Shown in pieces: positions 48,309 through 56,268 of a stretch of 64,000 nucleotides of DNA; the first letter of the stretch is position 1, and the number at the start of each line of letters is the position of its first letter. The translations under genes were made by a program, and so were the position numbers. The notes beneath the pieces are model-generated. The model searched no databases. It saw nothing but the letters and a program-made list of their open reading frames with translations, and was not told where the DNA came from. Source of the stretch: Luteibacter jiangsuensis (GTDB lineage: Bacteria > Pseudomonadota > Gammaproteobacteria > Xanthomonadales > Rhodanobacteraceae); NCBI RefSeq assembly GCF_011742555.1, contig NZ_JAAQQR010000003.1:124001-188000 (forward strand), in the 5' to 3' direction.

Positions 48309-51300
48309 ATGCCGTTCGATCGGTTATCGCGCACACGGCTTGCAGGTCGTCTATCTGAAAAGCTTATGCTCCTTGTCGTACTAGTGTTGCCATCGACAAG
48401 CCACGCAGTGCAGAAACGCGACGCTTCTCCATTCGTTGAATACAAATCCCCTGGTGGGGAGTTCTTTCTGACTCACGAAGAAGCGGCAGCAGCAGCCATG
48501 GCCTATCACTGCGCCCGGAGTGGCTATGCCGAATGTATCCTCGAGGCATCTGAGGATACGGATATCGGCTACGCTTACACTTACTCCTATGTCTTATTTG
48601 GGCAACGTCTGACGGGGAGGCAACTAGGCGCAGCTTATTACTCCTGCCCGTCGTCCTATGACCTTTATGCGAAATTCGTCGACACACTTTTCGGCCCCTA
48701 TGGCAACCGAGAAATTGGGCGCTCGCAAGGCGGAATGGACATCGTCTGCTTGCACGCACAGAACCCTGAAACCGAAAGTGAATTCCAAAGCGATCTAGGT
48801 AGCAATCAATGCAATGCCATGGTCGGAAACCCGATCAATGTCGGAGCCGGAAACAAGTTCCAGACTTACATTGACATCACGCCCACGAGTGCGTCGCCGC
48901 TCATGTGGGAGCGTTTCTACAACAGCGGCGTCGTATGGGTGGATCGCGAGAACAATCAACTGACCGGTAGGACCGCTCCCACGACTGCGCGGCTCGGCAG
49001 CCGCTGGCGCGGCAGTTACAATCGTTCCCTTGCGCCCACAACCGTGCCGACCCCAGCGGGTCCTGTTCCGGGAATCCGCTTGTATAGACACACGGGAGAG
49101 CGCATCGATTATGTGGAAAGTGGTTCACGCTACGAGAGCGTTGTCGATCCTCGAGGGCTCCTTCGCAGGGCTCGTGCGGGATGGACCTATCGCACACCAG
49201 CGGGAGAACTCGAGAAATACGACGCGGAAGGTCGCCTATTAAGCATCGAAGGGAATGCGGGCCGGCACATCACTTTTACCTACAGCGATGCTTCGACACC
49301 GCCGGAAGTAGCACCCGAGATCGGGGTCCTCATTCGTGCCACGGACCAAAACGGCCGGCACCTGATCTTCGACTACGATGCCAAGGGACGGATGGCGTCG
49401 GTTCGCCAGGCTGGTGGAGCAAAGGTGGCCTATACCTATTCGGAAGGGGACGAGGGCGGTCTCAAGGCGGACTTGTCCAAAGTCACGTACGCCGATGGGC
49501 GTTCCGTCGAATATCGATACAACGAGGCGGATTACACGCAAGGTGCCGCGCTGCCCCATCATTTGACCGGCATTATCGACGAGCACGGGCGCCGCTTTGC
49601 GACCTACTCATATGACGAGGCAGGCCACGCTCAGGGTAGCGAACATGCGCTCGGTGCTGACAAGGTCATGGTGGGGTACTCGATGGATACTGCACAGGGA
49701 TTCGTCTTCGGTCCTACCGGTGCCATACACACCTACAGCTTCGAGAGCGTCCGTGGGTCGCAACGCCTTGTCGGCGTCGACCAGCCAGGGGGCGCCGGCT
49801 GCGACCCGGCATCGTCGAAACTGGAATACGGCAGCAATGGGAAGGTCTCCGCACGGACGGATTTCGACGACGTGGTGACACGCTTCACTTACGATACTGA
49901 CGGCAACGAGATTGAGCGCATTGAGGCTGCCGACACGGCGCGAGCGCGCCGCGTGACGACCCAGTGGCACGCGGACCTCCTGCTACCCGTGCACATCGCC
50001 ACTCCGGGACACGAGGAAACCCTGGCATATGACGCGCGCGGCAACGTGACCCAGCGACGAGTTGCCGGTGCGATCGATCCGTCCGATCCCGCCGCGACGC
50101 CCAGCGTGATCCGCATCTGGACATCGACCTATGACACGTCAGGCCGTCTTCTGCACGTCGACGGGCCGCGCAGTGACAGCGCCACCCCGCAACGTCTGTT
50201 CACCCATACCTATCGCCGTAGCGATGACCCGAGCTGCGCTATCGGCGGCACCTGCGCATATCGCCAGGGCGATCTATGGAAGACCGAAAACGCCCTCGGC
50301 CATGTTGAGGAAATCCTCGCCTACGACGGTAGCGGCCGCGTCCTTGGCCGCAGCGATGCCAGCGGTGTGACCGCTGCATACACCTATACACCGCGTGGCT
50401 GGCCTGCGACGGAGACCATCACCGACGTTGAAGGCACCGTGGCCGTCACTCGGTTCGATTACACGGCCAGCGGGCAGGTGGGGCGGATCACCGACGCCGA
50501 TGGCGTAGCGGTTACCTTCGAGTACGACGAGGCACATCGCCTCGTCGGCGTGACGGATGCTGCGGGGCACCGTATCCGCTACACGCTCGATGCCGCGGGT
50601 CAACGCACGGCGGAGCGGATCGAAGACAAGGACGGCACTCTCGTTCGCCAGTTGACCCGGACATACGATGCCCTGGGTCGCGTCGCCACCCAAACGGACG
50701 CTTACAACCACACCACGTCGCATACCTACGACACTATGCATCGCTGGACGGGTTCGACCGATGCGCGCGGCACGCGCACGACCGCATCCTATGACGCCCT
50801 CGGCCGGCTGCGCGAAACCATCGGCGACATCGATGGCGTAAAGGCGCGCATCGCGACGGAGCACGATCCGCTCGACCAGTTGATCTCACTCACCGATCCG
50901 AAGGGTCTGACCACGGCTTACCTGACGACTGGCCTGGGAGACCTCTCGTACCTCGACAGCCCGGACACGGGGAAGGCTTGGAGCGAATACGACGCAGCCG
51001 GTCTGCTTGCCGTGCACGAAGCCGCCGGCGGCATCGGCAGCCATTCGGTCACTCGCGACGCGCTGGGCCGGGTGCTGACGAAGACGTTCGCGGACCCCGC
51101 CCTAGCCATCACGATGACTTACGATGTCGCGGACAGCCGATGCCCGGCGAGCGAGCGGTACGCCATCGGTCGCCGCACGTCCATGAGCGACGGCTCCGGC
51201 AGCACCGCGTATTGCTACGACTCGGCTGGCCGTATCGCGCGAAAGTTCCAGACCGCGGGCGGGCGCGACCTGAGCGTGGCCTACCGATACACCAAAGCCG

Positions 51301-52853
51301 GACGCCTCGCGGGTGCCACGCTTCCTGACGGCAGCATGGTGAGTTGGCGTCATGACAGCTTTGGTCAGGTAACGGGCATCGACGTCGCTCCCGCAGGAGG
51401 CATTACCGCCCCGCTGCTATCCGACGTCACCTGGAACGCACTCGGCAACGCGGCCGGTTGGTCCTACGGTAACGGCCGTCACCTCGCGCGCAGCTATGAC
51501 GCCAACGGCCGCCCCACCGGAGTCACCGACATGGCACCTGGTGGGCTCCGTCACGCATTGACCTACGACGAGGTGGGCCACGTCGTGGGCCTCGATGCCG
51601 ACGGCGCCTCACGCTCCTTTACGTACGACGGGCTCGGCCGCCTCACGGAAACACGTGATGCTGGCACCAACGTTGCGCTTCATCAGTACACCTATGATGC
51701 CACCGGCAACCGGACCTCGCTCACTATCGGTGGCGCCACGGACCACTACGTGTATGCAGCAGACAGTCACCAACTCACCACCGCCGACGGCGCCTTGCGT
51801 CGTTACGATGCCGCCGGTAACACGATCGCCATTGGCAACCTGGAATCGATTCATAACGCGGCGGGGCAACTCGCGTCGATAAGTCAGTCCGGCACCACGC
51901 TCGCCAGCTACCGCTACAATGGAGACGGCCAGCGCGTGACGCGGACCGAGGGCAACCACATCACGCATACGGTTTACGACGAAGCGGGCCATTGGCTCGG
52001 CGACTACGATGCCGCTGGCAAGGCCATCGCCCAAGCGATATGGCTAGGTAACTACCCGGTCGGCCTAATCGTCGATGGTCGCGTGCTGTACATCGAGCCG
52101 GACCACCTGGGCACACCGCGTGCCGTCATCGATCCAGCGCGTAACGTGCCGGTGTGGCAGTGGAAGCTCGAAGGTGAGGCCTTCGGTGCCGACCGGCCGA
52201 ACGAAGACCCGGATGGCGACGGCCAGACATTTACGTTCGATCTGCGCTTCCCAGGGCAACGGTACGACGCGGTCTCCGGCCTGTACTACAACTACTTCCG
52301 CTATTTCGATCCGGTGAGTGGGCGATACATCCAGAGCGACCCGATCGGATTGGCGGGTGGCATTTCTACGTATGCGTATGTCGGAAACAATCCGCATGTG
52401 CGGATTGATCCGCGGGGGCTGCGGGCCGATATGGATCTATGTGCCGGGCTAAGCGCTCAAGCTTGCATGGCGATGGGTATGAACTTCTTGCCCGATTACG
52501 TAGTGATCAACGCAACCGTCCCGTCTCTCTTCGAGTTTGGGTACACCTTCACGAAGTCAGGAGCAGTGTTCAGTCACGGCGGAGGCGCCGTCGGAAACCC
52601 AAAGGGTATGCTGACTGGCAAGAACTGGGGCTTTTCGGCAGCTGCGGGTCGGATGACCAAGACTTGCACCGCCGAAGAGGTCGATAGCTTTATACAGGGA
52701 GGGACTTGGGGTGCTTCGTTGTACCGAGGGATCGGTGGCGGGATTGCAACAAACCGATCGGGTACAGCATTTGAAACCGGGTTTGGATTTGGGGGAGGCG
52801 CTATCGACTATACATACTCGCAGCAGATTGTTCCCCCTGGTGCTAAACGGTGA
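48309..52853 (+). CDS. Rhs/YD-repeat protein with Sec signal and variable C-terminal tip
   Basis: 1514 aa. The N-terminus has a hydrophobic signal-like segment (LMLLVVLVLPSTSHA, about 20-34) rather than a PAAR or VgrG-linked domain. A DUF6531-like entry (GNPINVGAGNKFQTYIDI, about 176-193) leads into many YD repeats (YDAxGR patterns, about 300-1300) that build the Rhs shell. The core ends with the usual RYDAVSGLYYNYFRYFDPVSG and YIQSDPIGLAGG, NPHVRIDPRGL (to about 1376). The last ~138 residues are the variable tip: Gly-rich, beta-like (GFGFGGGAIDYTYSQQIVPP), no toxin motif recognised. The stop overlaps the next gene (GTGA), a candidate immunity gene. Confidence 0.88.
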   Translation: MPFDRLSRTRLAGRLSEKLMLLVVLVLPSTSHAVQKRDASPFVEYKSPGGEFFLTHEEAAAAAMAYHCARSGYAECILEASEDTDIGYAYTYSYVLFGQRLTGRQLGAAYYSCPSSYDLYAKFVDTLFGPYGNREIGRSQGGMDIVCLHAQNPETESEFQSDLGSNQCNAMVGNPINVGAGNKFQTYIDITPTSASPLMWERFYNSGVVWVDRENNQLTGRTAPTTARLGSRWRGSYNRSLAPTTVPTPAGPVPGIRLYRHTGERIDYVESGSRYESVVDPRGLLRRARAGWTYRTPAGELEKYDAEGRLLSIEGNAGRHITFTYSDASTPPEVAPEIGVLIRATDQNGRHLIFDYDAKGRMASVRQAGGAKVAYTYSEGDEGGLKADLSKVTYADGRSVEYRYNEADYTQGAALPHHLTGIIDEHGRRFATYSYDEAGHAQGSEHALGADKVMVGYSMDTAQGFVFGPTGAIHTYSFESVRGSQRLVGVDQPGGAGCDPASSKLEYGSNGKVSARTDFDDVVTRFTYDTDGNEIERIEAADTARARRVTTQWHADLLLPVHIATPGHEETLAYDARGNVTQRRVAGAIDPSDPAATPSVIRIWTSTYDTSGRLLHVDGPRSDSATPQRLFTHTYRRSDDPSCAIGGTCAYRQGDLWKTENALGHVEEILAYDGSGRVLGRSDASGVTAAYTYTPRGWPATETITDVEGTVAVTRFDYTASGQVGRITDADGVAVTFEYDEAHRLVGVTDAAGHRIRYTLDAAGQRTAERIEDKDGTLVRQLTRTYDALGRVATQTDAYNHTTSHTYDTMHRWTGSTDARGTRTTASYDALGRLRETIGDIDGVKARIATEHDPLDQLISLTDPKGLTTAYLTTGLGDLSYLDSPDTGKAWSEYDAAGLLAVHEAAGGIGSHSVTRDALGRVLTKTFADPALAITMTYDVADSRCPASERYAIGRRTSMSDGSGSTAYCYDSAGRIARKFQTAGGRDLSVAYRYTKAGRLAGATLPDGSMVSWRHDSFGQVTGIDVAPAGGITAPLLSDVTWNALGNAAGWSYGNGRHLARSYDANGRPTGVTDMAPGGLRHALTYDEVGHVVGLDADGASRSFTYDGLGRLTETRDAGTNVALHQYTYDATGNRTSLTIGGATDHYVYAADSHQLTTADGALRRYDAAGNTIAIGNLESIHNAAGQLASISQSGTTLASYRYNGDGQRVTRTEGNHITHTVYDEAGHWLGDYDAAGKAIAQAIWLGNYPVGLIVDGRVLYIEPDHLGTPRAVIDPARNVPVWQWKLEGEAFGADRPNEDPDGDGQTFTFDLRFPGQRYDAVSGLYYNYFRYFDPVSGRYIQSDPIGLAGGISTYAYVGNNPHVRIDPRGLRADMDLCAGLSAQACMAMGMNFLPDYVVINATVPSLFEFGYTFTKSGAVFSHGGGAVGNPKGMLTGKNWGFSAAAGRMTKTCTAEEVDSFIQGGTWGASLYRGIGGGIATNRSGTAFETGFGFGGGAIDYTYSQQIVPPGAKR

Positions 52854-53326
52854 GATATCTGTTCTCGATGCGCTCCCTCGCTCTAGGCCTCTATTGGTCA
52901 TGTGCCGTAACTGCACTATGGCTAGTGGGTAGCGCTATCGATACAAGTGAACAGCGAGCCTATCCGGGAGAGCCCGACCGGGAGCTGATCTTGAGTAGTT
53001 TCAACGAGGCTGTGTCGTCAATTGAAGGCGTTCCTGCTGGTTCTCCGAAGAACTTCCACAGGGGCGGTGAATCTGGGATCAGCCAAGTATTCTCGCTGCA
53101 TACGCCTCTCCAAGTGTCAATGATTAGGATCGAGGCGTTGATGAGCGGTCGCGGATGGAAGGTTGTGAAAAGAGGAATGTATAAAGGCTACCCCAGTTAC
53201 CTGAAACTCTGTAGGGGTGAGCTTTCCGCGATGTTCAGTGCGGACCGAACCTACGCGGAGAAGCGTTTTGACGTCCGCGTCGTCTGGGCAAAGGAATCAA
53301 ACCAATCGGGATACTGCCCCAGATGA
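52850..53326 (+). CDS. Rhs-coupled small protein, immunity candidate (158 aa)
   Basis: A GTG at 52850 overlaps the rhs stop by 4 nt; an ATG at 52868 (MRSLALGLYWSC) is an alternative. The N-terminus has one hydrophobic segment (about 7-28, LALGLYWSCAVTALWLVGSA), a signal peptide or anchor, followed by a mixed domain with YPGEPDRELILSSFNEAVSS and a basic strand-rich end (KRGMYKGYPSYLKLCRGEL). Three Cys occur. I recognise no family. Translational coupling to rhs makes it the prime candidate for the cognate immunity protein; an exported form would suit a toxin acting in the periplasm or membrane. Confidence 0.6.
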   Translation: MRYLFSMRSLALGLYWSCAVTALWLVGSAIDTSEQRAYPGEPDRELILSSFNEAVSSIEGVPAGSPKNFHRGGESGISQVFSLHTPLQVSMIRIEALMSGRGWKVVKRGMYKGYPSYLKLCRGELSAMFSADRTYAEKRFDVRVVWAKESNQSGYCPR

Positions 53327-53375
53327 TGGCCAATGAATGCGATCGATAGAAAGCAGACACCCTGCCTATGCTGCT

Positions 53376-53521
53376 TTCGTTCCAAAGATCCGCCACGCCC
53401 CAAGGAGCCGGCGGCCGCCGTTTCCGGAGCGATTCCGCAGGGGGGGCGAGGCCGGACGAGGACTTAGCGGGGGTGGCCGCCGTCGACGACACACCGCCAC
53501 ATCGGAAAGCGACAGCAGCAA
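53376..53521. repeat. Direct repeat, copy 1 (rhs tail)
   Basis: About 146 bp, matching 53880-54027 in the same orientation. The core is identical over 38 bases (beginning GAGCCGGCGGCCGCCG, ending GATTCCGCAGGG); flanks such as GGCCGGACGAGGACTTAGCG are shared, and outer parts drift. It lies 50 nt after the candidate immunity gene. It contains the palindrome CGGCGGCCGCCG. No protein is evident in it. Confidence 0.88.
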
Positions 53522-53598
53522 AGAACTAACCCTTCGACCACATGCTCTGCGATCTGATCTCAACTCCGGCCCATTGGACTGGATGGGAGGTACTAGAG

Positions 53599-53820
53599 AT
53601 GATTCTTCTTGTGATGGCCGTCGCCCTCATCATTCTGATGTTTGTTCTATTTCGTCGGTCGTTCCGATCATATGTCCTGACGGGACTATTGGCGCTAATC
53701 GTTATCGTATGCGCAGCAGTCTATCTATTCGACGACGATATAGATCGGTGTCTCGACGCCGGCGGTGCATGGTCGCGAGAGAATGCTGCGTGCCAGCTTA
53801 GTGGAAACAACAATCGGTGA
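53599..53820 (+). CDS. Small two-helix membrane protein in rhs tail (73 aa)
   Basis: An ATG at 53599 with GGGAGG 8 nt upstream (53585-53590) opens 73 codons: MILLVMAVALIILMFVLFRR, then a second helix VLTGLLALIVIVCAAVYLF, then an acidic Cys-containing tail DDDIDRCLDAGGAWSRENAA ending CQLSGNNNR. The CLDxGGxW-n-C tail occurs in many small proteobacterial envelope proteins of unknown role. It lies between the two direct-repeat copies, so it may be an orphan immunity-like gene left from an earlier rhs tip. The frame extends upstream to 53542, but without a ribosome binding site. Confidence 0.6.
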   Translation: MILLVMAVALIILMFVLFRRSFRSYVLTGLLALIVIVCAAVYLFDDDIDRCLDAGGAWSRENAACQLSGNNNR

Positions 53821-53879
53821 CTGGGTTTCCTCGCTCGCGCCCATGGCGCGGCGGCTGCGGGAAGAGCTCGCTTTTCGCC

Positions 53880-54027
53880 TTCAATCCAATGACTAGACAC
53901 ACCCGAAAGAGCCGGCGGCCGCCGTTTCCGGAGCGATTCCGCAGGGAGGCGAAGGCCGGACGAGGACTTAGCGACGGAAATGGCGGCCGTCGGCGACGCG
54001 CCGCCACGTCCGAACGCGACAACAGCA
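53880..54027. repeat. Direct repeat, copy 2 (rhs tail)
   Basis: About 148 bp, the second copy of the repeat at 53376-53521 in the same orientation, following the two-helix protein gene by 59 nt. It starts with TTCAATCCAATGAC (copy 1: TTCGTTCCAAAGAT) and runs to the AACAGCAA end. It abuts the 3' end of the SDR gene. Confidence 0.88.
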
Positions 54028-54062
54028 AGCGCGATGGCGAAGCCGAGCCAGCGACGACAAAC

Positions 54063-54836
54063 CTACCAGGCGATCTTCGTCCGATCCCGAAAGAACCCGC
54101 CCGTAGCCGCTTCGCGTTCCGGCAGAAGCGCTGCCCACACGATGCCTTCCGCGCTTTCGGCCGCAGGCCTGCCGCCACCGCCGCCTAACTCGGTGGCGGT
54201 CCAGCCTGGGCAGACGGCGTTCACGAGGATGCCGCTGCCTTCGAGTTCGCGGGCCAGTACCTGCGTGTAGGCATTCAGCGCCGCCTTCGATACCCGATAG
54301 GCGGGACTGTTCTCGCCGCACATGGCGTGGAGGGCGCATTCGCTCGACACATTCACCACGCGGCCATAGCCGTGCCGCTTCATCAGCGGCAACGCCGCCG
54401 CGGTAAGACACCATGCGCCGATCAGGTTCACGTCCAGCGCGCCGCGGATCATCTCCAGGTTCGGCGCGGAAGGTACGGCGTCGTGGTCGTAATAACCCCC
54501 GGCATTGTTGATCAGGATGTCCAGCCGGCCGAAATGCTCGGCGATATGCGCCACGACGCGGTCGATGTCCTTCGACTTCGTGACGTCGAGCTTGATGGCA
54601 TGCGCGTCGCCGCCGAGTTCCCGGATGATGCGCGCCGCCTTCTCGCCCTTGCCGGGTTCGCGCATGCCCATGAACACCGTGACGCCGAGGGACGCGAGCT
54701 GTTTCGCGACCTCGAGGCCAATGCCGCGGTTCGCGCCGCTCACCAGCGCGACGCGCTGGCTGAGCGGCGGCTCCACCGATACTGCTTTACTGCGCCGGTT
54801 CTGCACGGGCAGCTGATGCACCTTCGCCGCGCTCAT
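54063..54836 (-). CDS. Short-chain dehydrogenase/reductase (SDR), cotranscribed with RND pump
   Basis: 257 aa classical SDR. Cofactor motif VSGANRGIG (32-40), NNAG (110-113), and the catalytic Ser164/165, Tyr180 and Lys184 (NVSSE; YRVSK) are intact. The first ~25 residues are a basic extension before the Rossmann fold. It uses NAD(P)H to reduce or oxidise an unknown carbonyl compound. The ATG at 54836 overlaps the outer-membrane factor stop (ATGA), so it is the last gene of the efflux operon. Its 3' end borders the rhs island, and a fragment homologous to its last 34 codons lies across rhs at 47998-48102. Confidence 0.88.
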   Translation of the reverse strand: MSAAKVHQLPVQNRRSKAVSVEPPLSQRVALVSGANRGIGLEVAKQLASLGVTVFMGMREPGKGEKAARIIRELGGDAHAIKLDVTKSKDIDRVVAHIAEHFGRLDILINNAGGYYDHDAVPSAPNLEMIRGALDVNLIGAWCLTAAALPLMKRHGYGRVVNVSSECALHAMCGENSPAYRVSKAALNAYTQVLARELEGSGILVNAVCPGWTATELGGGGGRPAAESAEGIVWAALLPEREAATGGFFRDRTKIAW

Positions 54837-56266
54837 GGCACCTTTGCAACCTCGCTGCACGCGTCGTCGCCACAGGCCTGCCAGCCGCCGCCCAATGCCT
54901 TGTAAAGCTGCACGGCGCGCAGGTTGATGCCGGCTTCCGCTTCCGCCAGCTGGTCTTCCGCCGCGAGTTGCGTGCGTTCGGCGTCGAGCAGTTCGAGGTA
55001 ATCGGTGCGGCCCGCGTCGTAGCGCAGTTTCGCAAGCTGGGCGGCCCGGCGGCTCTCGGTCGCCTGCACCACCAGCTTCTCCACCCGCTCACGCTGGCGG
55101 TTGAAGGCGACCAGCGAGTTGTCGACGTCCTCGAGCGCGGTAAGTACCGTGCGATCGTAGTTGGCGCGAGCTTCGTCGGCACGCGCCTCGGCGCCCTTCA
55201 CGCCCGAACGGACGCGCTGCACGTTGAGGCCGGACCACGAGATGCTCGGTGCGATGGACCACGCCCGCGAATCCGCACCGCCGAAATCGTTGCTGCGGCC
55301 GGCCAGGAAGCCGATGAAGCCACCCAGGGAGATGTGCGGGAAGTAGTCGGCCTTGGCGACACCGATGCGGGCGTTCGCGGCGGCGAGTTCGCGCTCCGCA
55401 ATGCGGATGTCCGGACGGCGCTGCAGCACCTCGTCCGCGCCGCCGATCGCCAGCGTGGCGTCGATCGGCTTGAACGAGGCGGGTGAGAGATCGATGTCCA
55501 ACTCGCCGGGACGCTCGCCGAGGAGCACCGCCAAGCGGAACCGATCGGCGCTGGCCTGTGTTTCCAGCACTGGAAGCTGCGCTTCGACGGCCGCGAGGCG
55601 CGCCTTGGCGCTGGCGAGGTCCTGCTCGTCTCCGGTACCCACTTCCACACGCGCGGAGATCACCTTAAGCGAATCCCGCTGGTTGGCGATGTCGCGCTTC
55701 GCCACGTCGATGCGCAGCTGCGTGCCGCGCAGGTTGAAGTAGTTGCGCGCAACCTCCGCGAACAAGGTCACCTGCGCGTCCTGCAACGACGCCTGGCCGG
55801 CCGACGCATCGGCGCGCGCGGCCTCGACCGAGCGACGGATCCCGCCGAACAGATCGAGCTCCCACGACGCGTCGAAACCGGCCTGGTACGCCGTGACCGT
55901 CTGTCGCTGATCGCTGAAGCCCGGCTGCTGCTGCCGGCTGCGCTGATACGACACGCCTGTTTCGATATCCGGAATCTGCTGCGACTTCGCCGTGCCCAGC
56001 GCCGCACGTGCCTGGGCAAGGCGCGCCACGGCGATCTTCAGGTCAGGCGCGTTCTTTGCGGCGCGAACGATCAGCGCGTCCAGCGTGGGATCGCCGAACT
56101 GCTTCCACCACTGCGCCTGGAATCCGGCGCTCTCCTGATGGGCGGCGTCGACGCCTTGCAGCGTCACCGGTGCTTCCTTCGGTGCATGGTAGTCGGGACC
56201 CACGCTCGCGCAACCGGCGAGAACGAGGGCCGCGGACAGAGCGGTACTACGGAACATCGTTTTCAT
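54833..56266 (-). CDS. RND efflux outer-membrane factor, OprM/NodT family
   Basis: 477 aa lipoprotein channel. Lipobox VLAGC (Cys about 19) and the SVGPDYHAPK start typical of NodT-type factors. Two OEP repeats follow, with FGDPTLDALIVRAAKNAPDLKIAVARLAQARAAL and the second-repeat RRPDIRIAERELAAANARIGVAKADYFPHISL, both strong family marks. It is the outer-membrane exit duct of the tripartite pump. It starts 2 nt after the pump stop and overlaps the SDR gene by 4 nt. Confidence 0.92.
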   Translation of the reverse strand: MKTMFRSTALSAALVLAGCASVGPDYHAPKEAPVTLQGVDAAHQESAGFQAQWWKQFGDPTLDALIVRAAKNAPDLKIAVARLAQARAALGTAKSQQIPDIETGVSYQRSRQQQPGFSDQRQTVTAYQAGFDASWELDLFGGIRRSVEAARADASAGQASLQDAQVTLFAEVARNYFNLRGTQLRIDVAKRDIANQRDSLKVISARVEVGTGDEQDLASAKARLAAVEAQLPVLETQASADRFRLAVLLGERPGELDIDLSPASFKPIDATLAIGGADEVLQRRPDIRIAERELAAANARIGVAKADYFPHISLGGFIGFLAGRSNDFGGADSRAWSIAPSISWSGLNVQRVRSGVKGAEARADEARANYDRTVLTALEDVDNSLVAFNRQRERVEKLVVQATESRRAAQLAKLRYDAGRTDYLELLDAERTQLAAEDQLAEAEAGINLRAVQLYKALGGGWQACGDDACSEVAKVP

Positions 56267-56268
56267 GA

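Noticed and set aside
47876-48445. 189-codon minus-strand frame upstream of rhs
   Set aside because: Basic, low-complexity composition with no ribosome binding site; it runs over the SDR remnant in another frame and into rhs.
53337-53801. 154-codon frame through direct-repeat copy 1
   Set aside because: Mostly repeat-derived Arg/Gly/Pro residues; it overlaps the better-supported two-helix gene in another frame.
53817-54188. 123-codon frame through direct-repeat copy 2
   Set aside because: Composition again dictated by the repeat; it overlaps the 3' end of the intact SDR gene.
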